This document shows, in pieces, positions 35,834 to 45,326 of a DNA stretch of 64,000 nt. The stretch comes from Clostridium sp. JN-9 (GTDB taxonomy: Bacteria; Bacillota; Clostridia; Clostridiales; Clostridiaceae), in NCBI RefSeq assembly GCF_004103695.1, contig NZ_CP035280.1, positions 1,116,001-1,180,000 of the forward strand. Reading direction: 5' to 3'. A program made the translations under genes and the position numbers. The notes beneath the pieces were generated by a model. That model ran no database searches. It had not been told where the DNA came from and saw only the letters and a program-made list of their open reading frames with translations. The first letter of the stretch is position 1. Each line of letters starts with the position of its first letter.

Positions 35834-37066
35834 TTACCCATTTATATGAATAAGGAAAAATCTAATTTTTGAATCACCCCAGCCTAAATCCCAGGGCACA
35901 TGGTATCTGTCAGTGGTATGGGAATTTATTAATGGATAACCATGAGAATCAAAACCTGTTACTACAGCAAAATGATCTATATTTCCTCTGCCTTTCTCAT
36001 AGGCAACCAAATCTCCAAGCTTTAATTTTCCCACAGCGCCATTTGGCAGAGCCTCTGTAGGCTTAGTTAAATCCTTGTAGGTGCCAACACTAATTACACT
36101 TCCTCTTCCGCTGTAAACTAAAAAGTTTTTTAAACCATCTGCATTAGACCATGAATGACTTCCTGGTGTCCAGCCTCCAGTATTGGGCATACCGCCGCCT
36201 TCTTCTTTATCACCTAATACCTGGGATATATAATTAGTACAGTCACCACCTGCACCATTAAAATCACTATATTTTTTGTTATACTTAAAATTATTTCCGC
36301 TGCCCCAGGCTGCACCACAGTATTTATCAGCATAAGCAACAGCTTTTTGTCTGTCATAAAATGGCTTGTGCAGGCTATAAGCTTCATAACTTCTGTCTAA
36401 AATTAAATGTGCTGGTATGTTAGAGATATTCACAGAAAAATTATGCAAAGCATCTTCAAAGCAGTCAGTATACCAGTCATTATAAACAACCCATTTATCA
36501 TTCTTTTTAGTCAAACTTGTAGTATGTCTTATGCCAACTCCGAAGCAGTTAACCTGAGAAGCTTCTTCATCACTATTATAGGTATATTCAAACTTGTAAG
36601 ACTCTTCCAAGGCTATTTTTATTACTTTACCCCTTGGATAAATCTTCTTGATCCTTACTGTGGATTCTATTTTATTAAAGGTAATGTCCCTCTGCTCCGA
36701 CCATTGCTTAAGATATTTTACTCTTTTAATCTCATGTTCCAGTGCCCATTTACCGTATCTTTGAGAAGTATCAAAAAGTTCATTTAAAGGGCCTGTGTCT
36801 CCTGTAACAAGACATGCTGAACGCTGATTAAATATTCTTTCAACATCTGACCTCATCTCTTCCTTATCCACAGTATCAGTGACACATGGAACAAAAAAAT
36901 CTATGTTATCTTCATTAGGACTTTTATAATCTGCAGCAGTAACCTTTGAAAAATTATTTACATGGGGATTATGAATATCATTAATTTTGCTCTGGCAGCC
37001 TGATAAAAGGCTAGTAATTATTATAAAAACAAAAAACAATATGGAATTCATATTTTCTCTCATCAT
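35834..37066 (-). CDS. Lipoprotein with C-terminal amidase domain (Amidase_6-like)
   Basis: 410 residues. The N-terminus is a lipoprotein signal: MMRENMN, a hydrophobic run and the lipobox LLSGC (Cys about residue 24), so it should sit on the outer face of the membrane. Residues 30-250 hold an unrecognised region that mentions no catalytic motif. The C-terminal 150 residues match the putative amidase domain (Amidase_6): AVAYADKYCG, GGDCTNYISQVL (likely nucleophile Cys), TPGSHSW and GNIDHFAVVTGFDSHG (likely His). This NlpC/P60-like fold may cut cell-wall peptides. AAGGTGG precedes the start. Confidence 0.82.
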   Translation of the reverse strand: MMRENMNSILFFVFIIITSLLSGCQSKINDIHNPHVNNFSKVTAADYKSPNEDNIDFFVPCVTDTVDKEEMRSDVERIFNQRSACLVTGDTGPLNELFDTSQRYGKWALEHEIKRVKYLKQWSEQRDITFNKIESTVRIKKIYPRGKVIKIALEESYKFEYTYNSDEEASQVNCFGVGIRHTTSLTKKNDKWVVYNDWYTDCFEDALHNFSVNISNIPAHLILDRSYEAYSLHKPFYDRQKAVAYADKYCGAAWGSGNNFKYNKKYSDFNGAGGDCTNYISQVLGDKEEGGGMPNTGGWTPGSHSWSNADGLKNFLVYSGRGSVISVGTYKDLTKPTEALPNGAVGKLKLGDLVAYEKGRGNIDHFAVVTGFDSHGYPLINSHTTDRYHVPWDLGWGDSKIRFFLIHING

Positions 37067-37329
37067 TAGGCAACCACCTTTTTTAAGAATTTAAGCTTAC
37101 AGGTGATTTTATTTTTAGCAAAATAAGATTAAATATGCCAGATTATTTTTAACTTAACAGGCAAATTCAGTTTAAACAAAAAGAAATTAGAGGAAATTCA
37201 TATTGCTGTCAGAATAGTTTAATATATCGAAAGCTAAATGCATTGGAATAATTGTGAATTTGTGAAGGTATATTCAAAGAAGTATAGAATTATACAATAT
37301 GTGACTAATTTATGTAGCGAGGGGATATT

Positions 37330-39273
37330 ATGTTAGTTAAAGGGGAGAGCATTTTTCAAGAAATATACAGATATTTAAAAGAAAATCCTGACAGCATTTA
37401 TGAAGATCAGGACTTTGAAACAGCTGGGTTAGAGGATTCCTATTATATCTTTTTCGGTGAAATATTACCTGATAATATTCAAAAAGCTAAAGCTGAGAAT
37501 TTATTAAAGATTTTAAATAATTATTTAGAAAATGAATCTGAACACAACAAATTATTAAATTTTTTAAATGAGGATAGATTTATAACTTATTATTTTGAAT
37601 TCTGCAGACTTTTAAAATTATATATACTTGAGGATTTAATAAATGTAGAAAAACTTGCAGATATAGGTATAAAATTATCAACCTGCAGCAGCAACTATGA
37701 AGAAGTGAAAGTGGGCATTACGATACTTGGACTTTGTGAACCTGAGAACTCCAGAAAGATTGTGGAAATACTAGGTATGCACAGTGAATTTACCTTTTAT
37801 TCAGTAACATCTACAGGAAACTGGGATCATTACAATACCTTTGTTTTTAATCTTGCCAAAAGAACCTGTGGCTATGGAAAAGTTCACTGCTTAAAAAATC
37901 TATATGCCTTGAATGATGAAATTAAGCAGTGGATTATTGAGCAGGGAAGCATGAATGTGGTTTTAAAAGAAATATCTGCAGTTTTATGCACTAAGAAAGT
38001 TAATATAAGCTGGTACCTAAAAAGCAGAAATATAGGTAGAAATGAGTTATCAAAAGTTTCATCAATTATATATTATATACTTTCAGAAGATGATTATGAT
38101 ATTTATGAAAATGAGGATAGCCTTGAAACAGTGAAATTGTATATAAAATATGCAGAAAAATATGCACATTGCTTTCATGATCTATGTGCTGTTGCATATA
38201 TTGAAGAAAGAATGAGACCTTATTTAACTGATGATGAAGCATCTTCTAAAAGAAAAAACGGCTGGACAATTACCATTGAAAAGGAGATTAAAAATAAATG
38301 CTTGTCCATATTAATAAATGATAAATGGAAAACAATTTTTAAAGAATCCCTGAAAAAAGCGGATGAGCCTGGTAAAGTCTATATGTTTATTTCAGAGGTA
38401 ATTGGTTTGAAGTTAACTTTTGATGAACTTATGCCTATTTTAGAAAAGGATAAATATAATATAGATGTTTACTTGTATCTTTCAGAAGGCAAAAATGCAA
38501 ATAATATGAAACAGTTGATTAACTATGCTTATAAGACACTTCCTCTTAAAAAAATATTCAGTGGTGCTGTGAGTATAGATGAAGAACATATCACAACTGA
38601 TTGCAAACCTGATATATGCATATACTGTATTCTCCGCAATTTAAGTTATTGCAGCTTTGTAGACATGGAATTACCAACTATGGCCCTTAAAGCCAGATTT
38701 CCTGAAAACAGAGAAGAAGCAGTACATTATTTAAAAAAACATAAAGAAAACTGGAATAATGAAACAGTAAGTAAAATCAAGGAGGCCATAGGGGAAGAAA
38801 AAAGCCAGTCTATAAAAAGAAAAATGAAGGAATTATTGAATATAAATGGAACTAAGAAAAGGGAATATACTAATGTAAGCAATTTACTGGTTAAACCCTT
38901 TTATAAGGATATTTATCTTTTTTCCACTGATATTGCAGGGGTGCTTTACAGGGATACAAGTGTAATTGAGGATAATATAAAAATTAATGATATGCTTTTT
39001 TTAAAGCATGATACTAATAATCCCTATGATGAAAATGCTGTTATGGTTACTGATAATACAGGATATATTTTAGGCTATATACCAAGGGGTGCTAACAAAC
39101 AGCTGAAAAATCTGCTGAAAGGTGGGAAATATCTTTATGGAAGGCTTAAGAAATGCAGTTTTGATGATAATTATATGAATATAGATGTATATTTAAGCTA
39201 TAAGGATGTACAAGAAAGTATTAAAGATACAATAACTGCCATGGATGGGGAAGCTGACAGCTTAAAGCAGTGA
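37330..39273 (+). CDS. Large protein with C-terminal HIRAN domain
   Basis: 647 residues, soluble. Residues 1-510 are helix-rich with no family I recognise; a Cys-rich patch (CKPDICIYCILRNLSYCSF) is near 430. The C-terminal 110 residues form a HIRAN domain: VKPFYKDIYLFSTDIAGV, then LKHDTNNPYDENAV and GYILGYIPRG. HIRAN domains occur in helicases such as HLTF and Rad5, where they bind 3' DNA ends, and as stand-alone bacterial domains of unclear role. AGGGGATATT precedes the ATG. The gene is monocistronic. Confidence 0.75.
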   Translation: MLVKGESIFQEIYRYLKENPDSIYEDQDFETAGLEDSYYIFFGEILPDNIQKAKAENLLKILNNYLENESEHNKLLNFLNEDRFITYYFEFCRLLKLYILEDLINVEKLADIGIKLSTCSSNYEEVKVGITILGLCEPENSRKIVEILGMHSEFTFYSVTSTGNWDHYNTFVFNLAKRTCGYGKVHCLKNLYALNDEIKQWIIEQGSMNVVLKEISAVLCTKKVNISWYLKSRNIGRNELSKVSSIIYYILSEDDYDIYENEDSLETVKLYIKYAEKYAHCFHDLCAVAYIEERMRPYLTDDEASSKRKNGWTITIEKEIKNKCLSILINDKWKTIFKESLKKADEPGKVYMFISEVIGLKLTFDELMPILEKDKYNIDVYLYLSEGKNANNMKQLINYAYKTLPLKKIFSGAVSIDEEHITTDCKPDICIYCILRNLSYCSFVDMELPTMALKARFPENREEAVHYLKKHKENWNNETVSKIKEAIGEEKSQSIKRKMKELLNINGTKKREYTNVSNLLVKPFYKDIYLFSTDIAGVLYRDTSVIEDNIKINDMLFLKHDTNNPYDENAVMVTDNTGYILGYIPRGANKQLKNLLKGGKYLYGRLKKCSFDDNYMNIDVYLSYKDVQESIKDTITAMDGEADSLKQ

Positions 39274-39381
39274 TGGCAAATCTGATTTGGATTTTAGCTT
39301 ATAATTATCACAAATAACCACCTTCTGCATAGTATATTGTAGGACAAGTCCTATAATAAACAAAATAAGGAGAGGTTAAAA

Positions 39382-40347
39382 TTGCCTATGATGCAGACTC
39401 AGGATTTAATAAATGCTGCTCTTAGTGTTCGAACCACACTAAGGGTTACTAATATAAATGATAATGGTACAGGCTCACTGAGGCAGGTTATAAGTTCAGC
39501 AGCAGCAGGTGACATTATAGTATTTGATGATAAAATTTTACCAGGTATTATTACGCTGACCAGCGGATCAATAACAATTGATAAAGCTATAACTATTCTT
39601 GGACCAGGAATGGACAAGCTAACAATAAGCGGCAATAGCAGCAGCCGTATTTTTATTGTAAGCGGCGCTGCAGTAACAATAAGTGGTATAACATTTGCAA
39701 ATGGCTTTGACAATATAGGAAGCGGCGGCGGAGCTATTTTTAATGAGGACGGTGCAGCACTTACCCTAAGAAATACAAGTTTCAATAATAATAATGCTCC
39801 TATAGTGGGTGGTGCTATTGCAAATATGGCATCCACTGCCAACATCGAAAACAGCACTTTTATTGAAAACAGTGCAAATTTCAGCGGTGCCATTGGAAAT
39901 CTCTCAGGGACGGTTAACATCAAAAACAGTACTTTGACCAACAATAGTGCTGCTGTTAATGGCGGGGCCTTTGCAAACGATGGTACGGCTAGTATTTTAA
40001 ACAGTATATTCAAAAATAATATTGCAGGAAATAATGGTGGTGCTTTTGCAAACCAGGGAACAGCAACCGTAATAAACTGCACATTTATAAATAATATTGC
40101 TGGCAGTAACGGCGGTGCTGTAGCAAATATAAATTCGGGGACGGTTAACATTTTTAACAGCATTTTTATTGGCAACTTTGCCGCAAACAGGGGCGGTGCT
40201 GCTGCCAATGTGGATTCAGGCATAATCAGTATTACAAACAGTACTTTTACCAACAATGCAGCAGGTAACAATGATGGAGCTATTGCCAACATTGATGGAG
40301 GTACAGTAAATACTGTAAATAATACTTTCACCAATAACATTCCTTAA
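39382..40347 (+). CDS. Parallel beta-helix repeat protein
   Basis: 321 residues. After an N-terminal LRVTNINDNGTGSLRQVI (the GSLRxAI capping motif of polymorphic membrane-protein-like beta-helices) the protein is built of about ten 21-25 residue turns of the form GGAxAN-x-GTAxIxNSTFxNN. The N-terminus has no signal peptide, so secretion would need another route, or it is a spore-surface or cytoplasmic protein. TTG 39382 sits at the best distance from AAGGAGAGG; ATG 39388 is the alternative. The repeats are nearly identical at places (GGAxANI), suggesting expansion by duplication. Confidence 0.8.
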   Translation: MPMMQTQDLINAALSVRTTLRVTNINDNGTGSLRQVISSAAAGDIIVFDDKILPGIITLTSGSITIDKAITILGPGMDKLTISGNSSSRIFIVSGAAVTISGITFANGFDNIGSGGGAIFNEDGAALTLRNTSFNNNNAPIVGGAIANMASTANIENSTFIENSANFSGAIGNLSGTVNIKNSTLTNNSAAVNGGAFANDGTASILNSIFKNNIAGNNGGAFANQGTATVINCTFINNIAGSNGGAVANINSGTVNIFNSIFIGNFAANRGGAAANVDSGIISITNSTFTNNAAGNNDGAIANIDGGTVNTVNNTFTNNIP

Positions 40348-40365
40348 AAATAAGAGAGAATAGAT

Positions 40366-40393
40366 AAAAAGGCGGTCAATTCTGGCCGCTTTT
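40366..40393. terminator. Terminator
   Basis: AAAGGCGGTC pairs with GGCCGCTTT, with A and T runs on the two sides, so it may work in both directions. Confidence 0.75.
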
Positions 40394-40447
40394 CCAATAT
40401 ACCTATTCACTCTTACTTCTTAGATCTTACCTCTTAGCTTTTAGCTC

Positions 40448-40897
40448 TTACTTATTCCCCACTTCATATGAAACTTTATTTATCTTCTGGCAGTCTGCTG
40501 AACTAAAATCGGGAATTGGCCAGTTGATTTCACTTGAATGATATATTCCGTCATTGTGCTGATTTTTCTCTAAATATTGATTTTCACTGCCTGTAATTGT
40601 TACGGATTTTGAAGCGGAATATCTGACAGCTGCTGGTCCCTGCGATGTTTTACCGTCAGAGTCTACAAAATTTCTATCCTTTGGTATGTACAAACCCTGA
40701 AAGTTTCCACTTCTTGGGGTAGCTTTACCTGGATGAAGAATATACCATGAAGTGACAAAATTCCCGCCATCTGCAGCTCTGGCAGGACCGTATACAAGCA
40801 TATCTTCAGATGTTGAATTTGTAACTACAACACCATTACTGTCTTCGGATTTTATTTGTTTATACTCTTTTTCAGTCATCGCACCTTCATTAATCAT
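40448..40897 (-). CDS. Hypothetical protein, 149 aa
   Basis: I do not recognise the family. The gene has a good start (GAGGAGG, 10 bases before ATG 40897). The protein is polar and beta-rich in character (NGVVVTNSTSEDMLVYGPA; SWYILHPGKATPRSGNFQG), with no signal peptide or helix of membrane type. It lies convergent to the beta-helix gene. Its style resembles the protein at 43131-43628, but the two are not clearly homologous. A role in a spore layer is only a guess. Confidence 0.6.
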   Translation of the reverse strand: MINEGAMTEKEYKQIKSEDSNGVVVTNSTSEDMLVYGPARAADGGNFVTSWYILHPGKATPRSGNFQGLYIPKDRNFVDSDGKTSQGPAAVRYSASKSVTITGSENQYLEKNQHNDGIYHSSEINWPIPDFSSADCQKINKVSYEVGNK

Positions 40898-41133
40898 GCT
40901 GCGATTACCTCCTCGTATTGAATTATTTTATATACTTTTCAAAAAAATACTATATAAATAATTTACCCATAATTCTACAAGAAATACTATAATAACAAAA
41001 GTAAACTTGTGTGTGAAAATGTACAATAAATGAAATTCTATAGTATAATTATACATGATCCTGGTTTTGTAATTTACTGAAATTGTAAAGCAAATAATTT
41101 GCAGATATTTTAGCAGGAAGGAAAGTGAGAATT

Positions 41134-41550
41134 TTGATATCAAACACTAAGATTTCAGTGAGATATGCTGAAACAGATAAAATGGGAATTGCTCATCATT
41201 CAAATTATGCAATTTGGTATGAGGCCGCCCGCACAGATCTTATAAAGAAAATTGGATTAACATACACTGAGATGGAAAACATAGGTGTGGCAGTGCCTCT
41301 TGTGGAACTTCATTGTAAATATATAAGTGCAGCGTATTATGAAGATGAACTTACCATTGAGGCTAAGCTTACTAAGATTACCCCGGTAAGACTGGAATTT
41401 GAGTATAATGTTTATAAGGATGATTTTCATAAACCCATAAACAAAGGGAAAACAGTGCATGCCATGGTAAACAAGGAAATGAGGATTGTAAATGTAAAGA
41501 AAAATTTCCCTGATTTATATAAAATGCTGGAATCAGCAGTGGAAGAGTAA
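41134..41550 (+). CDS. Acyl-CoA thioesterase, 4HBT/YbgC family
   Basis: About 138 residues, a single hotdog domain. The signature RYAETDKMGIAHHSNYAIWYEAAR matches the YbgC/4-hydroxybenzoyl-CoA thioesterase motif, with the catalytic Asp in ETDKMG. It hydrolyses acyl-CoA thioesters in the cytoplasm; chain-length preference cannot be read. The start is TTG 41134 or GTG 41125; GGAAGG lies too close to the GTG, so TTG is preferred. Confidence 0.85.
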   Translation: MISNTKISVRYAETDKMGIAHHSNYAIWYEAARTDLIKKIGLTYTEMENIGVAVPLVELHCKYISAAYYEDELTIEAKLTKITPVRLEFEYNVYKDDFHKPINKGKTVHAMVNKEMRIVNVKKNFPDLYKMLESAVEE

Positions 41551-41636
41551 AAATACATACTTAAAATTGTAAAGAAAGGAAGTGCGTTTAAGCGGGAGAA
41601 TTCAAATAGACATGCATTCTTTCACTTAAGAAAATT

Positions 41637-42539
41637 ATGTTAACTAAAAAAATTCAGCTTTGGGAACACAATAATCATATAAGTCTAACTGCCTATATTT
41701 TAGATAATCCAAATGAATTTAAGGCCGATAAAAAAAGACCTGCTGTAATCATCTGCCCCGGCGGCGGATATCTTGGAATCGTGGACAGGGAATCAGAGCC
41801 TGTGGCAATGAGATTTGCAGCTAATGGCTATCATGTATTTGTACTTAGATACAGCACATATTATACTGAAAAGATAAGTGACTATAATAACCTTCCAAAT
41901 GGCAATGAAAAGTCAGCATTTCCTGCACCATGGTTTGATCTGGCTAAGGCAATGGTGATTATTAAGGAAAATGCAGATAAGTGGTGTTTAGACAGTGATA
42001 AAATAACTTTATGCGGATTTTCAGCAGGGGGACATTTAGCAGCTTACATGGGAGTTCACTGGCAGGATGATATATTAAAGAAAAAATTTAAAGTTCATAG
42101 TAAATTTTTTAAACCAAACGCACTTATTTTAGGGTATCCGTTATTAGATTTTAAGGTTATGAAAGATAATCTTCTTGAAAATCCAAATGAATTTCAAAAA
42201 AGGTATTTTGAAATTTCAAGTAAAGCTGTGTTTGGAAATTTCAATCCGTCAGATAAGGAATTAACAGAGCTGAGCCCCGTAAACTATGTATCCTCAAATA
42301 CGCCTCCGTCATTTATATGGCATACAGCTGATGACAGCTTTGTATATGTGGAAAATTCAATAAAATTTGCATCACAATTGACCAGAAACAAAGTACCTTA
42401 TGAATTGCACATTTTTGAACAGGGTCCGCATGGCTTGTCATTATGTGATGAAACCACAGCAGGTGACGAAAGCCATATTAGTCCTCACTGCAGTATATGG
42501 TTTGACTTGGCAATGGAATGGATGAAAAAATATATATAA
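41637..42539 (+). CDS. Alpha/beta hydrolase, acetyl-esterase type (BD-FAE/Aes-like)
   Basis: 300 residues. Oxyanion motif PGGGYLGIVDRE (HGGG-like), nucleophile Ser in LCGFSAGGHLAAY (about 126), acid in WHTADDSFV (about 232) and His in GPHGLSL (about 262). This is a complete catalytic triad in the order of family S9/esterase_lipase enzymes such as YtnP-neighbour xylan or acetyl esterases. No signal peptide, so it acts in the cytoplasm, perhaps removing acetyl groups from imported sugars. The ribosome binding site before ATG 41637 is weak. Confidence 0.85.
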   Translation: MLTKKIQLWEHNNHISLTAYILDNPNEFKADKKRPAVIICPGGGYLGIVDRESEPVAMRFAANGYHVFVLRYSTYYTEKISDYNNLPNGNEKSAFPAPWFDLAKAMVIIKENADKWCLDSDKITLCGFSAGGHLAAYMGVHWQDDILKKKFKVHSKFFKPNALILGYPLLDFKVMKDNLLENPNEFQKRYFEISSKAVFGNFNPSDKELTELSPVNYVSSNTPPSFIWHTADDSFVYVENSIKFASQLTRNKVPYELHIFEQGPHGLSLCDETTAGDESHISPHCSIWFDLAMEWMKKYI

Positions 42540-42542
42540 AAT

Positions 42543-42578
42543 AAGCTGTGAAATTTTGTTTCACAGCTTATTTTTAAA
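42543..42578 (+). terminator. Terminator
   Basis: AAGCTGTGAAA pairs with TTTCACAGCTT, followed by ATTTTT. Confidence 0.85.
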
Positions 42579-42764
42579 CTTAAGGGGGCTTTAATAAATT
42601 ATACAGATAGCTTATCCATATGCTTATATAATAACTCAGTAAGATAAAAATATTATTACAAAGTTAATACATTTTAGTTAATAATCAGTTAATATGAACT
42701 TTATAAAAATATATATGCATATCCATATATGTCAATGGGGAAAATAAAACAGAGGTGATTATAT

Positions 42765-43028
42765 ATGAAAAAGATAGGCGTAGAAAAAGGACTTTCAATG
42801 ATTGCTGATTATTTAAGATCCAATGGGTATTCAGTAGAAACATTAGGAGAAACATTAGAAAACAACATTTCAAAGTATGAAAATCTGGATGCAATTGTTA
42901 CAGCAGACTATAATACTAATATGATGGGATTCAGTGATACTTCCACAAAGGTGCCAGTTATTAATGCCAGCGGATTAACTGCAGAAGAAGTAAAGAAGAG
43001 TATTGATAATAAAATTACAAAAGCTTAG
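42765..43028 (+). CDS. UPF0180 (YkuS-like) protein
   Basis: 87 residues. It matches B. subtilis YkuS in layout: an N-terminal KIGVEKGLSMIADYLRSNGY, then NMMGFSDTSTKVPVINASGLTAEEV. The family is small and cytoplasmic with no assigned function. AGAGGTGAT precedes the ATG. Confidence 0.85.
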   Translation: MKKIGVEKGLSMIADYLRSNGYSVETLGETLENNISKYENLDAIVTADYNTNMMGFSDTSTKVPVINASGLTAEEVKKSIDNKITKA

Positions 43029-43082
43029 CAGAAAGCCCACTGTTTTAGCTATGGGATGAATGCTTAATACAACTTGAATAAA

Positions 43083-43131
43083 AATGTGTTTACTCTATAT
43101 AGAAAGTAATATATGAATAAACACATTTTTT
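43083..43131. terminator. Bidirectional terminator
   Basis: AATGTGTTTA pairs with TAAACACATT, followed by a T7 run; shared by the convergent genes at 42765 and 43131. Confidence 0.8.
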
Positions 43132-43628
43132 TATTGCTGGCACATAACAATAATTTTATAAGGTACTGTCTGTGCAGGTATACTTTTAGTTGAAGGCCCA
43201 TAAACCACAATTAAATTTCGGCTTTTAGGGTTACCAGTAAACATTTGATTGTTTTCAAGCAACATTGTAGTACATGGAGCAATGTTTAATTTAAGAGAAT
43301 TATCACTGCTTATCAGTTCATCATTGAAGTAATCCACCTTAACGTTTTCATATGCTGAATCTTTAGCCATAACAAGTGCTTTGAACTGAGGTGGAAATAT
43401 GAGAATAGCAGGTGCATTTGCATCATAAAAACCAGTTACATTATCGCCTGCAGACAATGTTATATGATACACAAAATAAGTATCAGGACCAACAGTAAAA
43501 TTAACAATATCGTCAGAGCTGTTTTGGACAGTCATAAGCTTATAGCATCCTGCATCTTTTCCTGAAGATGACATTGGATAGTCATTAATCATGGTAATGG
43601 TGCCATGGAAGGAAGCAAATTTTTTCAT
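43131..43628 (-). CDS. Hypothetical protein, 165 aa
   Basis: I do not recognise the family. It has no signal peptide or membrane helix. The sequence is beta-rich: TITMINDYPMSSSGKDAGCY, VNFTVGPDTYFVYHITLSAG, APAILIFPPQFKALVMAK. The upstream sequence AAAGGACTGTGAATTAAGA gives a plausible ribosome binding site. It lies between UPF0180 and the RAYT repeat field. Confidence 0.6.
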   Translation of the reverse strand: MKKFASFHGTITMINDYPMSSSGKDAGCYKLMTVQNSSDDIVNFTVGPDTYFVYHITLSAGDNVTGFYDANAPAILIFPPQFKALVMAKDSAYENVKVDYFNDELISSDNSLKLNIAPCTTMLLENNQMFTGNPKSRNLIVVYGPSTKSIPAQTVPYKIIVMCQQ

Positions 43629-43707
43629 TCTTAATTCACAGTCCTTTATTTTAAAATATATTCTATATAGATTATGTATTATGTAGGTTTTCTGTTACTT
43701 TTTTGAA

Positions 43708-43794
43708 GGGACGGTTAACAACTTGACGACTTTAAAATTTTAAAGGGACGGTTAACAATTGATTAGCTTCTGATTTTTGAAGGGGACGTTTAAC
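43708..43794 (+). repeat. GGGACGGTTAAC REP cluster, three copies
   Basis: GGGACGGTTAAC at 43708-43719 and 43745-43756, and GGGACGTTTAAC at 43783-43794, spaced 37-38 bp, each followed by AACTTGA or AATTGA-like bases. They lie 165 bp upstream of the RAYT gene. All other copies in the window (45280, 45314, 46810, 46853, 50610, 50641) are in the opposite orientation downstream of it. Confidence 0.85.
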
Positions 43795-43895
43795 AACTGA
43801 TTAATCTTCAACTTTTAACCTTTAACTTTCAACTGCGGACTGAAGGAGAAGCGGATAGTTAACAATTAACTAGCTTTTAGAATTTACTGGAATAA

Positions 43896-43953
43896 GTGCC
43901 TCACTTAAAGTCAATACTATTAAGGTAGTAAAAATTAACAGTAAGTGAGGTGC
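43896..43953 (+). promoter_or_regulatory. Hairpin over the RAYT ribosome binding site
   Basis: CCTCACTTA (43899-43907) pairs with TAAGTGAGG (43942-43950), which includes the GTGAGG ribosome binding site of the transposase. It could limit translation or be a recognised hairpin. Confidence 0.55.
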
Positions 43954-43958
43954 TTTTC

Positions 43959-44873
43959 TTGCCGAGAACTGAAAGAATAAAATTTGAAGATGCAATATAT
44001 CACGTGATGGTGAGGAGTATAACGGAAGTTCCATTATTTAAAAAAGATGATGACAAGGAAAAATATTTGAATCAGATGAAAAATTACCAAATAATATATG
44101 GATTTAAGGTTTATGCATATTGCATGATGAGCAACCACGCTCATTTTATAATAGATTCTAATGGGGCTGATATATCGAAAATAATGCATGGATTAAATTT
44201 TAAATATGCAGTAACATTCAATCGAATTCATGATAGACATGGTCATGTGTTTCAGGATAGGTTCAAGAGCAAAATAGTAGACACAGACAGATACTTAATC
44301 ACTTTATCAGCTTATATTCACAATAATCCACTGAAAATAAAGGGTTATGAAACATGCCCGGAAAAATATAAATATTCAAGTTTAAGAGTATATTTAGGCA
44401 TTGAAAAAGATAAAACTGATCTTTTAGATGAAGCATACATAATGCAAATGGTAGGTACAAATGTAAATAAAGCGAGAGAAAACTATCTCAAGCTTGTGTA
44501 TATGTGTGATAAAGAGAAATTAAAAAAGGAAATAGAATTTGAAGATGAAAAAACTGAGTATAGAAGCGAAAGAAAAATATTAGTAAGAAACTTTGACCCT
44601 GAGAAGATATTAGAATTCATATCACAAGAAACAGGAATAGATAAAGTTATGCTTTATGTTAAGAATAACAGAAATAATAAGTCTGCCAGGGCTTTAGCAG
44701 TATTATTAATGAGAAGTCTTTGCAATTTTAAAATGAAGCATATATGCGAAATCCTTGGAAATATAACTGAGTCAAGAGTATCAAAGCTTTGTTCAATTGG
44801 AGTCAATCTTATATCTACAGAGGATAGGTATAAGGATATCATAAATAAATTTATTCTACAGGAGACGTCTTAA
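43959..44873 (+). CDS. REP-associated tyrosine transposase (RAYT), Y1/HUH family
   Basis: About 304 residues. The N-terminal Y1 transposase domain has the HUH motif (MMSNHAHFII, His60 and His62) and the catalytic Tyr region SAYIHNNPLKI (about residue 112), with the RAYT-type start MPRTERIKFEDAIYHVMVRS. The C-terminal 90 residues resemble a DnaA-like helix-turn-helix (ILEFISQETGI, ARALAVLLMRSLCNFKMKHICE), as in Firmicute RAYTs. I chose TTG 43959, eight bases after GTGAGG, over GTG 43950, which would overlap that site. It stands alone without IS ends but is flanked by REP-like repeats, which it may mobilise or process. Confidence 0.88.
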   Translation: MPRTERIKFEDAIYHVMVRSITEVPLFKKDDDKEKYLNQMKNYQIIYGFKVYAYCMMSNHAHFIIDSNGADISKIMHGLNFKYAVTFNRIHDRHGHVFQDRFKSKIVDTDRYLITLSAYIHNNPLKIKGYETCPEKYKYSSLRVYLGIEKDKTDLLDEAYIMQMVGTNVNKARENYLKLVYMCDKEKLKKEIEFEDEKTEYRSERKILVRNFDPEKILEFISQETGIDKVMLYVKNNRNNKSARALAVLLMRSLCNFKMKHICEILGNITESRVSKLCSIGVNLISTEDRYKDIINKFILQETS

Positions 44874-44961
44874 GAAATATAGTTTAAGTTAAAAAACCTT
44901 ATAAAAACTTTTTATTTTTTTACATAATAATAAAAGGCTTTATTATTATGCATTTTTTTAT

Positions 44962-45070
44962 TTAAATAGATTTCAAAGTAAATCAGCTATGCAGCTTCTC
45001 AAAAAACTGTAGAAGCATCAGTATTTTTGCTTGCTTAAATGGCGATTTACTAAATGAAATTATATAGTAC
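44962..45070. repeat. MITE-like dispersed repeat, copy 2 (inverted)
   Basis: Inverted copy of 6776-6883. The strongest identity is AGAAGCATCAGTATTTTTG and the flanking AATTTCATTTAGTAAATC-type end. Confidence 0.75.
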
Positions 45071-45251
45071 AAGCTAAGGATAAAAAAATTATTTACTTTG
45101 CAAAAAAAATACTACATTCTGATCTTTTGTTGGACACAATGTAATAACTTTAATGTAAGTTATATAGATAAAAAGTTTTTTGAGGTATTACCGAAATATA
45201 AGGCCAGTAAAAAACCGATTAAATAAATCTTTTTTAGTAAAAATTATATTT

Positions 45252-45326
45252 TTACAATATAAATTATTCTTATTAATAGTTAACCGTCCCCCTTTATCAC
45301 ATTCTTATTATTGGTTAACCGTCCCT
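45252..45326 (-). repeat. REP pair (BIME-like unit), copy 1
   Basis: TTACAATATAAATTATTCTT, then GTTAACCGTCCC (45280-45291), ATTCTTATTATT and GGTTAACCGTCCC (45314-45326). The same unit recurs at 46790-46865, so the chemoreceptor gene lies between two direct copies. Confidence 0.85.

Noticed and set aside
39399-40340. 313-codon minus-strand open frame
   Set aside because: It is the antisense shadow of the beta-helix repeat gene; the repeated codons keep the opposite frame open. The plus-strand frame has the ribosome binding site and recognised motifs.
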